Shown here one piece after another: positions 30,163 to 40,620 of a stretch of DNA of 64,000 nt. A model generated the notes under the pieces. The model saw nothing but the letters and a program-made list of their open reading frames with translations. It did no database searches and was not told the DNA's origin. This DNA comes from Puccinellia tenuiflora (Eukaryota > Streptophyta > Magnoliopsida > Poales > Poaceae). The translations under genes and the position numbers were made by a program. Within the stretch, counting starts at the first letter, position 1. Each line of letters begins with the position of its first letter. The stretch is from positions 434,001 to 498,000 of the forward strand of contig QRDG01001520.1 of assembly GCA_012064385.1 (NCBI GenBank), in the 5' to 3' direction.

Positions 30163-30382
30163 ATGCATGTAAATGATGACACCACAAAGTATTATCTAAG
30201 CTCTCAGCATTTTAAAAATCCTATCTCTCAAAGCACTAATTTTGAACGATGTTCCTTTTTACCGTTGGGGTCAGTCGAAGCAAGGTTTTCGAAACTATAT
30301 CCTATGTTGCTTGTTTCAGTGACGTTTTTCATCGGCAACTACCAGATTGTTGTCACATACTTGTCAGATTATATAATTATAC

Positions 30383-30660
30383 ACTAGTCCCTCTATTTCT
30401 GAAAAGATGGCGTATAACTTTTATCAAAAATAAAATAATGTAAATATTGACCAACTTTTAGAAAAAACTTTCAACTATAATACACATATCATATGAAAAT
30501 GTATTTCAAGATGTATCTAACGATATTGATTTCTTACGGTAGATGTTAATGTTTTTACTAATATCTTTTTCTAACTTTATGAAGTTCGACTTTTGAAAAA
30601 ATTATATGACTTGTTCTAACTTTTTTTCTTTACGCATATCCTATAGTATTTATCCGTTTC
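30383..30660. mobile_element. Possible Stowaway/mariner-like fragment
   Basis: The start CTAGTCCCTCTATTTCTG, the internal TTGACCAACTTTTAGAAAAA and the later TTTATGAAGTTCGACTTTTG resemble the long Stowaway/mariner-derived repeats of Triticeae (usual start CTCCCTCCGTT). The two ends do not form a clear inverted repeat, so this is tentative. Confidence 0.35.
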
Positions 30661-30682
30661 TGGCCCGAAACCGCTCTGTTAC

Positions 30683-32270
30683 TGATACGTCTCCGACGTA
30701 TCTATAATTTTTTATGTTCCATGCTTGATTATATATCAGTGCCACATGTTTTTATAATGTTTTTATATTATTTTGGCATGATTTATGGAACTAACCTATT
30801 AACAAGATGCCATGTGCCAGTTCCTGTTTTCTGCTGTCTTTTTGTTTCAGAAAAGTTGTTCTGGTAAGTTTCTTGGATTGCGCTGATAATTTACGGGAGT
30901 TATTGCCAATATAAAACGAAGACGGAACCCGAAGGACGGCCGGAGGGGAGGCACCCAGCCTCCAGGTGCCACCCAGGCGCGGCCCAGGGGCAGGCCGTGG
31001 CTGGGCCCACCTGGGCACCTCCCTCGCCTCCTCACGCCGCCTCTTCGCCTATAAATTCACCCCTGACCTAAAAACAGAGGCGAGCCCGATCATATTTCCA
31101 GAAGACGTCTGAGGCCGCCACCATCTCCAACCCTAGTTCGGGAGGGTTCTACAGCTCTTTCTGGAAACCTGCCGGAGAGGGGAATCGACACCGGAGGCAT
31201 CTACACCACCATGCCTGCCTCCGGAGTGATGTGTGAGTAGTCCACCACGGGACTACGGGTCCATAGCAGTAGCTAGATGGTTGTCTCTCCTCCTTGTACT
31301 CCATTGTTTAGATCTTGTGAGCTGCCTATCATGATCAAGATCATATTATTTATAACTAATACATGATTGTGTTTGCATGGATCCGATGAATTGTGTAAGC
31401 CATTACTTTTGTTCATCTTTGTGTTATGTTTTATCTATGATCTTGCATGCTCTCCGATGCTAGTGGATGCTTTGGCCAAGTAATTGTTAGTGTTGTATGA
31501 GTGAGTATTTATGTTAGATAGTGGGTTCATGCCTCTCTTGTCTGAGTTCGGTAACAGGAACGGTTAAGGCTAGAGATGTACTGTTGCCACTAGGGAGAAA
31601 ACAGCGGTGTGATTTCCTCGTGTTATTTACATTGCTTCAATTATGCACTTTGCTTATTACAATGATCTGTTTCTTGCAACTTAATACTTTTGGGTGACAT
31701 GCTGGATAGCGATCCCATGGTGGATTATTAGTCATAGATGCAGTTGGAAAACGGTCTATGTATTTTGATGTAATGCCCATATTAGATGAAATGGTGAACT
31801 ATATTGTTTTATGATAGCATTTCTATGCGCCCCCAATTATGTCAACTGTCATGCTGTAATTTGTTTATCCATCATGTATATCTTTTGGAGAGACACCTCT
31901 AGTGAACTGTGGATCCCGGTCCTATTTTCCTACATTGCTTACAACCGTTTAATAGCTTTTCATTATCATTTACTTGCTGGTCCTATTTCACTCTCTTCAT
32001 ATTTTACACTTGCACATTTAATTCTTTGTGTTTGGCAAGCCGGAGAGATTGACAACCTCTCTGTTTTCGTTGGGGCAAAGTACTTGTTTGTGATTGTGTG
32101 CAGGTCCGCGTTGATCTATAAGCGCCAGAGTAGATTGACACCTCGCTAAGCCTTCTCCAAGTCCTACTGGATCTGACAATCTTGGTTTTGTAACCAAGGG
32201 AAAACTGTCGCTTTGCTGCATCATACCTTCCTCTTGGGGTCTCCCAGCGAACGTGTGATCCAAGCCATCA
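30683..32270 (+). mobile_element. Solo LTR (TGATACGTCTCC family) with perfect target duplication
   Basis: It starts TGATACGTCTCCGACGTATC and ends CAAGCCATCA, flanked by GTTAC at 30678-30682 and 32271-32275. At 1,588 bp it is the full-length version of the LTR seen at 24384. No coding sequence is present. Confidence 0.9.
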
Positions 32271-32275
32271 GTTAC

Positions 32276-33059
32276 CGATCTGAATCCACAATCCGATTAA
32301 ACACATATTTGAATACACATCCGATTATTAACCCAAAGAAATATGGAACGGGATATAGAGAGAGCATTATCCTATCCGTTTACATCCCTACACTCCCACC
32401 TGCAGTGTTTGTTTCATTGGCCACTCCGAATGCGGCCAAGTAGCAGGGGTTGGTCTCTCTCTTAGTTTTGAATTGTTGAGTCCCTCTTTTTTGGGTTATT
32501 CATTTATCTTTTTGTTCAGTCCTTCTCATCTAAGTTATTTTTTCATTTTCTCCTTTTCTATTCCTTCGTGTGCTTTATCTTTTGCTCAATACTTCTATAT
32601 TTTTCCTCTTTATTTTCCCCTTTGGCAGGTTTCGTATTTTAGTTAATCATCTATATCTTTCTTCATTCCTTATCATACCTCAATTTTCTTCGTTTCTTTA
32701 GTGTTTCATATTATCAATTATCTCTTTCTTCAATCCTTATCATCTTAGTCCATGTTTCTTTAGTCATTTTCATATCAGTTTATTCCTCTATTTAGTTCTT
32801 AGTTTCCCAAGGCAGAAGACATGTTCGTAACTATTATTTGCTCAATCATCTCTATCTCTCAATTATATTTGCTCGGTCTTTATTTCCTCAGTTTAATTTT
32901 GTCAGACTATCGGTCTCTATTTCTTATTTCACATTTGCTCATCCTCATTTTTCCATTTCTTCAGTTTAATTTTCCCAGTCTGTTAGTTCATATTTAATTT
33001 GCTCAGTCTTAAGTTGCTCGTTCTTATTTTCCTATGTATTCAATCTTTGATTCTCTCAA
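32276..33059. other. T-rich sequence left of the second CACTA element
   Basis: Pyrimidine-rich sequence with recurring CTCAGTTT/GCTCAGTC words. Bases about 32380-32445 are nearly repeated at 59145-59215. The T-rich sequence continues after the transposon at 51036. No gene is seen. Confidence 0.5.
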
Positions 33060-33089
33060 CACTAGTAGGAAAAGGCTTATAGGCGAGGT

Positions 33090-33770
33090 GGTTACCTGTG
33101 GCGCATCATGGTCTGGTGTGCCACTGGTAATTTACCTGTGGCGCACCGAGACAGATGCGCTACAGGTTGGCAAATACCTGTGGCGCACCCCTTAGCCAAT
33201 GCGCCACGACTTAATTAGTGGTGGCCGTGCTGGCCGAGGTGCTGGAACCTTTCCAGTGGCGCACCCCATTTTGGTGCGCCATGGGTAAGTTGCTACCAGT
33301 GGCGCATGGGGACTTGGTGCGTCACAGCTATTTGTGATGCGCCACACGTAATTTTTGTACTTTGTGCTCCCATCCCCTCCCCCCGTTGAGATGTAGTTAT
33401 GTTACGTAACCTAGTTGTTAGGAAAATTAACAAACATGAATTTCGACATATTTGCAAAAAAAAACTTTATGGAAGAGTAAAACAGCGATAACTTTTGCAT
33501 CGGAACTCCGATTTAGACGTTTAATATATAAAAAATAAAACCAGACGAAAATTACATCCAAATCAAATGGCCAAAGGCCTTTTGAGGTGTTTTTGGTCTA
33601 CAGAATATCCAAATTCGGATGGGAACATTTTATTTTTTGACGTTTAAGATTTCGGGGCAGAAAAAATTCAAAACGGTCTCACTTACCCGTGGCGCATGGG
33701 AATAGTGGTGCGCCATGAGTAGTTGCAATACTCGTGGCACACCACTATGAGATGCGCCACGGGTAATCCG
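33090..33770. repeat. Left subterminal palindromes of the second CACTA element
   Basis: Repeated units of the form ACCTGTGGCGCACC...GGTGCGCCAC occur between 33090 and 33345 and again at 33688-33765. About 33350-33680 between them is non-coding. The right-end counterparts are at 50305-50515. Confidence 0.8.
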
Positions 33771-34049
33771 AGGGGCATCACCACGATCGGACAGTGAGGC
33801 AGCGATCCGACGGGTTCCCAGCGACCTAAACTAGCACATGGACTGTGTGCTGTTTTCTTCTTGTTCATGATTGGCTGAGAGGATAGAGGCATGGATTGGC
33901 ACCTCTCCCTATATCCTCCTCTCTATCTCCTCCTCTCCTCCTCCTTTCTATCTCCTCCTTTCTATCCCTCCATGGCCGACGACGCCCCTTGCATGGATTG
34001 CCACTTCCCCGACGTCGTGACGCCGAGCTCCACCTCGTCGCTCCATGCT

Positions 34050-34711
34050 TGTTGTGGTGGCTTGCACGGCATATCCATCAAAGATGGAAAAGATTATGGG
34101 GCAGGCGACGATGGATGCTCGCGCGGGATTGGGAAACAAGCACGCAAACACACGCTAGTTACCCAGGTTCGAGGCCCTCCTATGGAGGTAACACCCCTAC
34201 GTCCTGCTCTTCTTGTTCTTGTTGCTTGATCACAGAATCGGGCTACAATGATGCTCCTGGAGCTGTTTCGAGTGGCAGCCGGCTGGAAGTCCTAGCCGGC
34301 TGGAGGTTGAAGATGATGCTACGTGGGTGTTCTCTGTCTACCGCTTGCCTCTCTCGTCGGTCACTTGCCTCGCGCAGGAGGCTCTAGCCCGCCTTATATA
34401 GGCAGCGGGCTAGGGTTTTAGGTTACAGGGAAGTTACAAGTTTACCCCTATGACATCATCTACTTTTGGGCCGGCTAGAGCTTGCCGCTATGATTCTGCG
34501 CGGGAGATGCCCGACAGGAAGTACTGCTCATCAGGTGGCAGTTGCGTGACCCGGGCCCACCAGTACGAACTGGTCGGTGGGTGGAAGCCGGCTGCTCCCA
34601 GCCGGACGGAGGTGTTGGAGCCGGACGACTGGATTCGCCTTGAGATGGCCGGCTCGAGTCCTTGAACGATTTTGATCTCCTTCTGGGTATCCGGGGTTCA
34701 TATCCCCGACA
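34050..34711 (-). repeat. Gypsy LTR, left copy (3' LTR of the minus-strand element)
   Basis: The ends TGTTG and CGACA are near-perfect inverted repeats. The next bases, CTAGCCCCCGAGATCG, are the complement of the polypurine tract, which fixes the boundary. The 5 bp on its left are ATGCT. Confidence 0.88.
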
Positions 34712-34727
34712 CTAGCCCCCGAGATCG
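34712..34727 (-). promoter_or_regulatory. Polypurine tract of the gypsy element
   Basis: On the minus strand, CGATCTCGGGGGCTAG directly precedes the LTR start TGTCGGGG. The CTCGGGGGCTA core is typical of Tat-type elements. Confidence 0.8.
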
Positions 34728-35094
34728 TGGAGTCTTGTTAGCTTGCTGGGAAGACTTCGCGAGCTTCTCTGGTTCTGATTGTGTTGCTGTAGTTGAGATT
34801 GTCCGGCATGAAGTTTGCCGGGTAGAGCGGTGATGACCGAAGGCGGCTCGTCCGGCTTGGAGTAGCCGGTTGCCGGTAATCTTGGCGTCTTGGGAGTCGT
34901 GGGTCGTGGCCTGCGTCAGCCACGCTCCGCCGCTTTGGGGAGCCGTTGGTGCTCTGCCCGAGGCCTGGCGCACGTCGCCTCGGCTTCGCTGGACGGGATT
35001 TTCTGTGGCAACTGCCTGCTCGTGGGATCGTCTGCGGAAAGCGCGGCACGTTCGCACGCCACGCGGCGCGATGGGCGGGACGGTTCCGCCCGCC

Positions 35095-35106
35095 TCGCTT
35101 TTAAAG
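35095..35106 (+). promoter_or_regulatory. TATA-like box of the first antisense gene
   Basis: TCGCTTTTAAAGGGG lies about 155 bp before the ATG at 35256 and is followed by CT-rich leader sequence. The right-hand copy (about 48890-48900) is identical. Confidence 0.45.
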
Positions 35107-35255
35107 GGGAAAGAGGGGGAACGGCCGGGGTTATCGTTCCCCATTCCTGCTTCGTCTTCCTCGCTGATTCTTGCGCTCCCCAGTTCTTGCCCATCTTCTC
35201 TCTTGTTCGTGTCGTCCTTGCATTTGCCTCTCTCACAACGGGAAACCGATCCTCC

Positions 35256-38200
35256 ATGGCGAGTTCGGGTGCGTGGATGGGTTCCACCGTGGATGATGCA
35301 TTCCTCTGGAAGCTCCGCCGGAACCGGTTCTTGGGGATGATGGGTGACGTGGAAGCCCGTGCTCCCCCCGAAGGGGAGATTTTGCCGGCGCCCAAGAAGG
35401 GCGAGTTCGTCGTGTTCTCCGCGCACTTGGAGCGGGGATTGGGGCTCCCGGCGAGCTCCTTTTTCTCAGAATTCCTGCGCTTCTACGGGCTGCAGCCCCA
35501 CCATTTGGGGGCAAATTGCATCACGCAGTTGTCATGCTTCGTCACGCTGTGCGAAGCGTATTTGGGCATCTGGCCCAGCATGGAGATATTCGGCATGTTC
35601 TTCTTCCTGCGGGCTCAGACGACCGCCGGGCAGCAGCGCGATTGCGGCGGTGTCTCCATTAGCGCGAAGAACACGCCGCTGCCCAAGATTCACCTGCCTG
35701 ATTCCATCAAGAAGTGGCAGAGCACCTACCTTTATGTCCGGAATCTCACTGATGTCGATCAAATCGGCCTTCCGGCCTTTTCCAATTCGCTGTCGGCGCA
35801 AAGGTCCTGGTGTCGGAAACCTCTGGTGGATGGGGATCTTGAGAGTATTTTGTTCGGCCGGCTGAAGGTGTTGGTGGTGGCCGGCCTAACTTCCAGGGAC
35901 CTGACCTTGGCGTGGCTATCAAGGCAGATATACCCGCTGCAGGCGCGTTCGCACAAGATGTGCTTCTATTCTGGTATCCGGGATCCCATCCGGGTCAGCT
36001 TGGAGGTGCCGAAGCCGAAGAACCTATGCGCGTGGGTTTCCCGCCTCGTCACCGACAGGATCAAGGTGGACTGGGATTTTGGATTCGATCCATTCACCCG
36101 CTCGGAACCTGCTCCTGAGGTTAGCCATTGCTTCCTAATCCGTTTCCCATTCCTTCGTCCGGCTGCCGCCTGACCCAGTCGGCATGTTGTACAGCTTTGC
36201 GAGCTCCAGAGGGTTGAAGACTTTGAAGTCGTCTTCGAGCCCGACGTCAGTGGTCCCTTCTCCAAGGCGCTGACGGCCATGCTGGAGGCGGATTCCGCCG
36301 ACGAGCAAGCGGGTGGAGAAACAGATGCCACCGCTGAGGATGAATCGGGCGGCAGTGCCCGTGTCATCCCGGACAGGCGCGGTGACACCACCGAATCGTC
36401 CGGTGGGGGTGCTGATGTTGGTGAAGGTGGCAGAGGCGATGACGATGCTGCCCGTGCCGCGCCGATCCCTGTCCCCTCTTCCAGCTCCGACTCCGATTCG
36501 GCAGCCTACAGGAACGAGGACCTCGAGCGCGATGCTCCACCTCCGGTTTCGTCATCCCGCGGTAAGTCTTCTGAGCCCGATGCCGCCGGGCAAACTGACG
36601 GTGTCGTGCGCGTGGTAGTAGATCTCTCCAGTGGTTCTGAGCCGGACTCAGAAGGTTCCTCTTCCGTGCCAGCCTCCAAGCCAGCGCCGTCCTCCCGTAG
36701 GACCAAGTAGCTGGAGGCGGCGGCGCGGAAGAAGAAAGCAATTCTTCCCCGGCGGGCCCTGAAGGAGAGGCGGTCGAAGTCGGCCGCCGATGTCGATGCA
36801 GGCATCGTGTCCCACAAGCGGAAGGGCACCTTCGAAAAGCGGGGCGTGCTGCCCGCCAAAAAGTTGGCTTCTACGTCACCCCGACCTACGACGGCCGGCT
36901 TGATGCCCGCCGGGAAACTCACGGCGGAGGCCCAGGCGGATGCGATTGTGGCCGATATCAGGGCCGAGGTTGACGCCAGGATGGCGGAGAAGGCGGATGT
37001 CTCAACTGGTGGGGCCAACAATGAGGTGATTGGTCATGCTTCCGGTGGTGATTTCATTTATGATTTGAATCCGGGTGATTTGGAGAGGGAGTTTTATGCT
37101 CAAATGACGCAGGCGGATTTGGCCTTGGAAGTGTCTGATGCTGGTCTGACTGTGGAGCAGTTGATGACCTCAAAGGAGGACGAGGAGAAGGCGAAGGCGG
37201 AGGCGGTTGACGTGGAGAGGGTGGAGTCTCTCGCCGGCGGAACCAGCGTCCAGGTGGTTAATCCTATTCTTGCTGCTGATCCTGGTTATGACTTGGGCAT
37301 TGAAGGTATGGAAAAAACTATTTACGCGGAGCTAGCGCAGGCGGATTTGATCCAGGAGGAGATGGACGCCAGGGCGGCCGCGAGGCAGCTGGCTGCCGCC
37401 AAGGCGGCTGAGGAGAAGGCTGGAGCGGACGCGGACACCGGCAAGACCGCGGAGGCCGGCGTTGCGGTTGAAGTGGTGCCGGCCCCTACAGAGCGGCCAA
37501 ATGACGATTCCGCCATTCCTGCGAAGGGCGGGGAGGAACTCTCTGGAGGCGGGAAGCGCCTGCTCGATGATGCATCGGCTCCCCCCGCCGAAATGCTTGA
37601 AGAGGAAGAAGCCCAGGGAACTGGGCTCACGTGACGGGTAAGTCTTCGTCTTGCGGCAGAAATCTTGTAGCCTATACTTCTTGGTGGTGACGCTTTCCTC
37701 ATTTTGCAGAACGCCGCTTCCAATAGTGGAGGCGGTACCCGTTGCGATGGTGGAGCCGGCCCCGAGGCCTGCTCCCGAGGCTCCTGTGGCGCAAACGGCT
37801 GGTCCGCCTCCAGAGGCGGTAATTGCGATGGCGGATGTGGAACCGGTCAGCCGGGTGCCGGCAGACGCAGCTCCCCCCGTGGTCGACTTCGACCCTCCAG
37901 TTTCAGGAGGTGGCGCTGAGGCGTCGGTGGATGCTTTCCAGATAATTCTCCGGCCCGGCGCCGGGGCCGGAGACCTCGCCTTCCCCACTCCTTCCACGTC
38001 AGTGGCCGAGACGGCCAAGGACAAGGCCATAGCGGGGGCGACGGCTTCGCTCCCTGGTCCTCGCCAGTCAATCTTGGTGTCCTCCCCTCCGTATTCCGGA
38101 CCGGTGCCGGCTCTGCCCGACGCATCGGGGAAGTTCCCCCTCGCCGAGCTAGTGGAGCAGAAGGCTCAGGAGAACTTGGACAACATAGCGTTGCTCCGCT

Positions 38201-39316
38201 CCTCAATAGAGTACGGCTTCGCCGAGGCGGCTAAGGAGACGACATTGCTCAAGCGAGAGCTTGAGGCGGCTAAAGGTTTGGCTTCCTTTCCCGCCCGCAT
38301 CTTCCGTCTTGGCGTTTTGTATTTTTTCTTGCTCAGCTTGGTTTGACGATGACCCAACCTCCACAGGCGACACCGACTCTCGTGCCAGCTTGGAGAAGCA
38401 GGTGAAGGAGAAGGACCCCACCCTGGCGTTGGTGAAGGCCGCTCTCCAGGCGGCGGAGAAAACGTCGGAGGAGCGCCGCCTGGAGGTCATCCGGCTGGGC
38501 GAGGAAGAGAAGAGGTTGCGGGAAGCCGAGCAGCGGAGGCGGGGCGAGGTCGAGTCACTCCGCGAGAATGCGGATGCTCTGCGGTTTCAGCTGAAGGAGT
38601 CCGTCGAGCGCAACGACCTGATCATCCAGGCGGCCAAGGCGCGCGAGCTTGAGCATGAGCAACTGGTGGGCGGCTTGATCAAGGAGGTTGAGCGCGTGAA
38701 CGAACTGATCCTCGGTAAGTGAGGTCTCCTCCTCCTAGACTTCTTGTTTGGGGTCTTCTACTCAGCCTCACCGGTTTGAAATGCAGGACTTTATCCCGAG
38801 GTAGACGCGCAAATCCAGAAAGACGCTGCCTCGGCTCATTCCCGGCCGGAGTCCTCTGGTGCCGCTGCTGGGTCTGCTCCGACTGCCGCCTCCCGTCTTC
38901 TCCGATTCGGCCAGGAGTTCAAATGGCTGAAGGAAGTGGCCGACGGCGTGCTCGAGAACCTGTGGCCGGATGCTCCCTTGCCAACTGCTCTCCATAACTT
39001 GTCCGCCCGGCTTGAAGGGGCGCCAGCCGGCATCAACGAGCAGGTGGAGATGGCGGCGTGCGGAGGTACCGACATGGCATTGGCCTTGGTGAAGTCATGG
39101 TATCCGAGCGTGCAGATGAGCATGCTGGTGGGTGGCTTCCGCACTGGAACATCCCTTGCGAGTCTGCGTCCGGAGATCCTCATGGCCTCAGGGCGAATTG
39201 CCGAAGCGGTGGACTTGACGAAACTGGTGCCCGCCGAGCCGTCCGCGACGGCACGGCCGACTGACGATGCTGGAGCCGGCGACACTGCTGCTGCCACCGA
39301 TGGCGCTGCTCCTTGA
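35256..39316 (+). CDS. Antisense gene of the gypsy element: gypsy-type transposon protein
   Basis: Five exons fit with matching phases: 35256-36119, 36195-37630, 37710-38275, 38367-38714 and 38787-39316, in total 1,248 codons. Exon 1 (FLWKLRRNRFLGMMG, FVVFSAHLERGLGLP, FFSEFLRFYGLQPHHL, LCEAYLGIWPS) matches the plant 'putative gypsy type transposon' domain (PF04195). The middle is acidic, disordered and Ser-rich. Exon 4 is a coiled coil (KQVKEKDPTLALVKAALQAA, RRRGEVESLRENADAL). Exon 5 ends with a folded segment (FGQEFKWLKEVADGVLENLW, LVKSWYPSVQMSMLVGG). One in-frame TAG at 36708-36710 breaks this copy, probably CAG before. Antisense genes of this kind are known from Tat elements (Grande, RIRE2, Retand); their function is unknown. 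The exon 2 donor (CAC|GTGACG) was chosen because it alone keeps the frame. Confidence 0.75.
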
Positions 39317-39912
39317 CTATATTCTCCCTGGAATGCCGGGCGTAACTGTAGAACTTGCTATCTTTTGTATTGACGATTATCTTTCGTCGTACTGCTTGCT
39401 GTCTTCAAATGTTGTTGTCTTTGTGAATGTTGGGCCGTTATGCTTGTTTTGGTGATGATAATCACCATGCCTAGCCCCCGAAGTTTGGGCCGGTTTGAGC
39501 ATCGATCCGGGTCGAAATTTTATGTCATTTTCTTGTTTTGTGTTTTTCTTTCACCGTCCTGATATCGTGCGGCCCCCGAGTCGAGGTGATGTAGTTTTAC
39601 GTCCGGGTCTGCGGAGCCGGCTTGCCGGCTGCGCAGCCCCCGGGAATTTTCTGCCGGCTGACGGCGTGGCAGCCCCCGAGTCCGTGACTCGGGGTGATGT
39701 AGATATGCGTCCGGGTCTGCGGAGCCGGCTTGCCGGCTGCGCAGCCCCCGGGTATCGTTTCGCCTCCTTGATCCATTTGCAGGCCACGTGTCGCCTTCGC
39801 ATCGTGTTGACTCCTGCGCTTCACGTTTTGCCCCCTCGGCTTCGCCGTCTCCTGCGCTGGTGACACGCGTCGTTTGGAGACGGGCCGCTGACGGTTGCAC
39901 TGCTTCTCTGCC
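39317..39912. repeat. Spacer with a two-copy tandem repeat and PPT-like motifs
   Basis: A unit of about 110 bp beginning GTCCGGGTCTGCGGAGCCGG occurs at about 39600 and 39710. The words AGCCCCCGAG and AGCCCCCGGG (complements of a polypurine-tract core) recur near 39471, 39565, 39637, 39671 and 39746, matching the true tract at 34714. No coding sequence is recognised. Confidence 0.7.
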
Positions 39913-39914
39913 TC

Positions 39915-39925
39915 CTTATAAGTAA
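39915..39925 (+). promoter_or_regulatory. TATA box of the AT-hook/B3 gene
   Basis: CCTTATAAGTA lies about 75 bp before the ATG at 39997. A CT-rich initiator (TTCTTCTTCATCTTCATCTTC) follows at the expected distance. Confidence 0.6.
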
Positions 39926-39996
39926 CCACGCCGGCATGTTTTTCTTCTTCATCTTCATCTTCTCACTCTCGTGTCTCCAGCTTTTCCTTCTTAGAT

Positions 39997-40620
39997 ATGG
40001 CCCCGAAGAAGGAGATCGAGTTGACTCCTCCCGTAGCGGCGAAGCGCGGCAGGGGTCGTCCCCGGAAGACCGACGTTGGGGAATCCTCCAATGCGGGTGC
40101 CAAACGCGGCCGGGGCCGGCCGCCAAAGGTTAGCCGCGGCGGTGATGGGGGTGACGTCGTTGCGGCGACCGGAAACAAGCGGAGCCCCTCTCCTGCCCGC
40201 TCGGAGTCCCCGATCTTCGGTGACTGGGATAACTTCCCAATCTCCGAATTTGTCCTGGTGCTGTACGAGCCCGTGCAGCGTGTTCAGCTGCTTCCCTTCG
40301 CCATCGCCGATGCGCTTGAGGGGGATGGCCCCTTCAGGTTCCTCCTCCATCGGGTTGGTGCCCGTCAAGGACCCTGGGAGGTGCTGGCTCGCGTCACCGC
40401 CGGTCACGGAGGCGGGGGGGGGGGGGGGGTCCGCCGCCGCGTCGAGTTCTTCTCCGGGTGGAAGGCCTTCGCCAAATTCTTCCGCCTGGACTCTGCCTTC
40501 GTCATCCGCTTCCAGCTGAAGCGTCAGACGGGGGTCTTCTATGTCAAGGTCTTCGACGGCACCTTGTGCCTCAAGGAGTGGGAGGAGATCGATGACGATA
40601 TGTCTCCGCCTCCCGCTTAG
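39997..40620 (+). CDS. Antisense retrotransposon gene: AT-hook and B3-like DNA-binding protein
   Basis: An intact, intronless 207-residue frame antisense to the pol gene. Residues 16-24 (KRGRGRPRK) and 36-44 (KRGRGRPPK) are two canonical AT-hooks, which bind the minor groove of AT-rich DNA. From about residue 80 the pattern FVLVLY, LLPFAIADALEG, FRFLLHR, WEVLARV, FFSGWKAFAKFFRLD, FVIRFQL and FYVKVFDGTLC follows the strand order of a plant B3 domain (REM-like). A run of 16 G (40414-40429) encodes a glycine tract inside a loop of the domain. The protein should be nuclear and DNA-binding; target and role are unknown. The basic N-terminus could also serve as a nuclear signal. It has its own TATA box and no lesion. 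The AT-hooks are certain; the B3 assignment is by pattern. Confidence 0.72.
   Translation: MAPKKEIELTPPVAAKRGRGRPRKTDVGESSNAGAKRGRGRPPKVSRGGDGGDVVAATGNKRSPSPARSESPIFGDWDNFPISEFVLVLYEPVQRVQLLPFAIADALEGDGPFRFLLHRVGARQGPWEVLARVTAGHGGGGGGGVRRRVEFFSGWKAFAKFFRLDSAFVIRFQLKRQTGVFYVKVFDGTLCLKEWEEIDDDMSPPPA

Noticed and set aside
33090..33345. CRISPR-like array of palindromic repeats
   Set aside because: The repeats are CACTA subterminal palindromes with variable spacing in a plant genome and lie next to transposon ends.
34698..35426. Long minus-strand frames opposite the antisense gene's promoter and first exon
   Set aside because: They are shadows in GC-rich DNA with no recognisable domain; the plus-strand frame has the PF04195-like pattern.
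34050..36372. A 2.3-kb LTR for the gypsy element
   Set aside because: The priming site, the polypurine tract and the inverted ends TGTYG/CGACA place the LTR end at 34711; the rest of the repeat is internal sequence.
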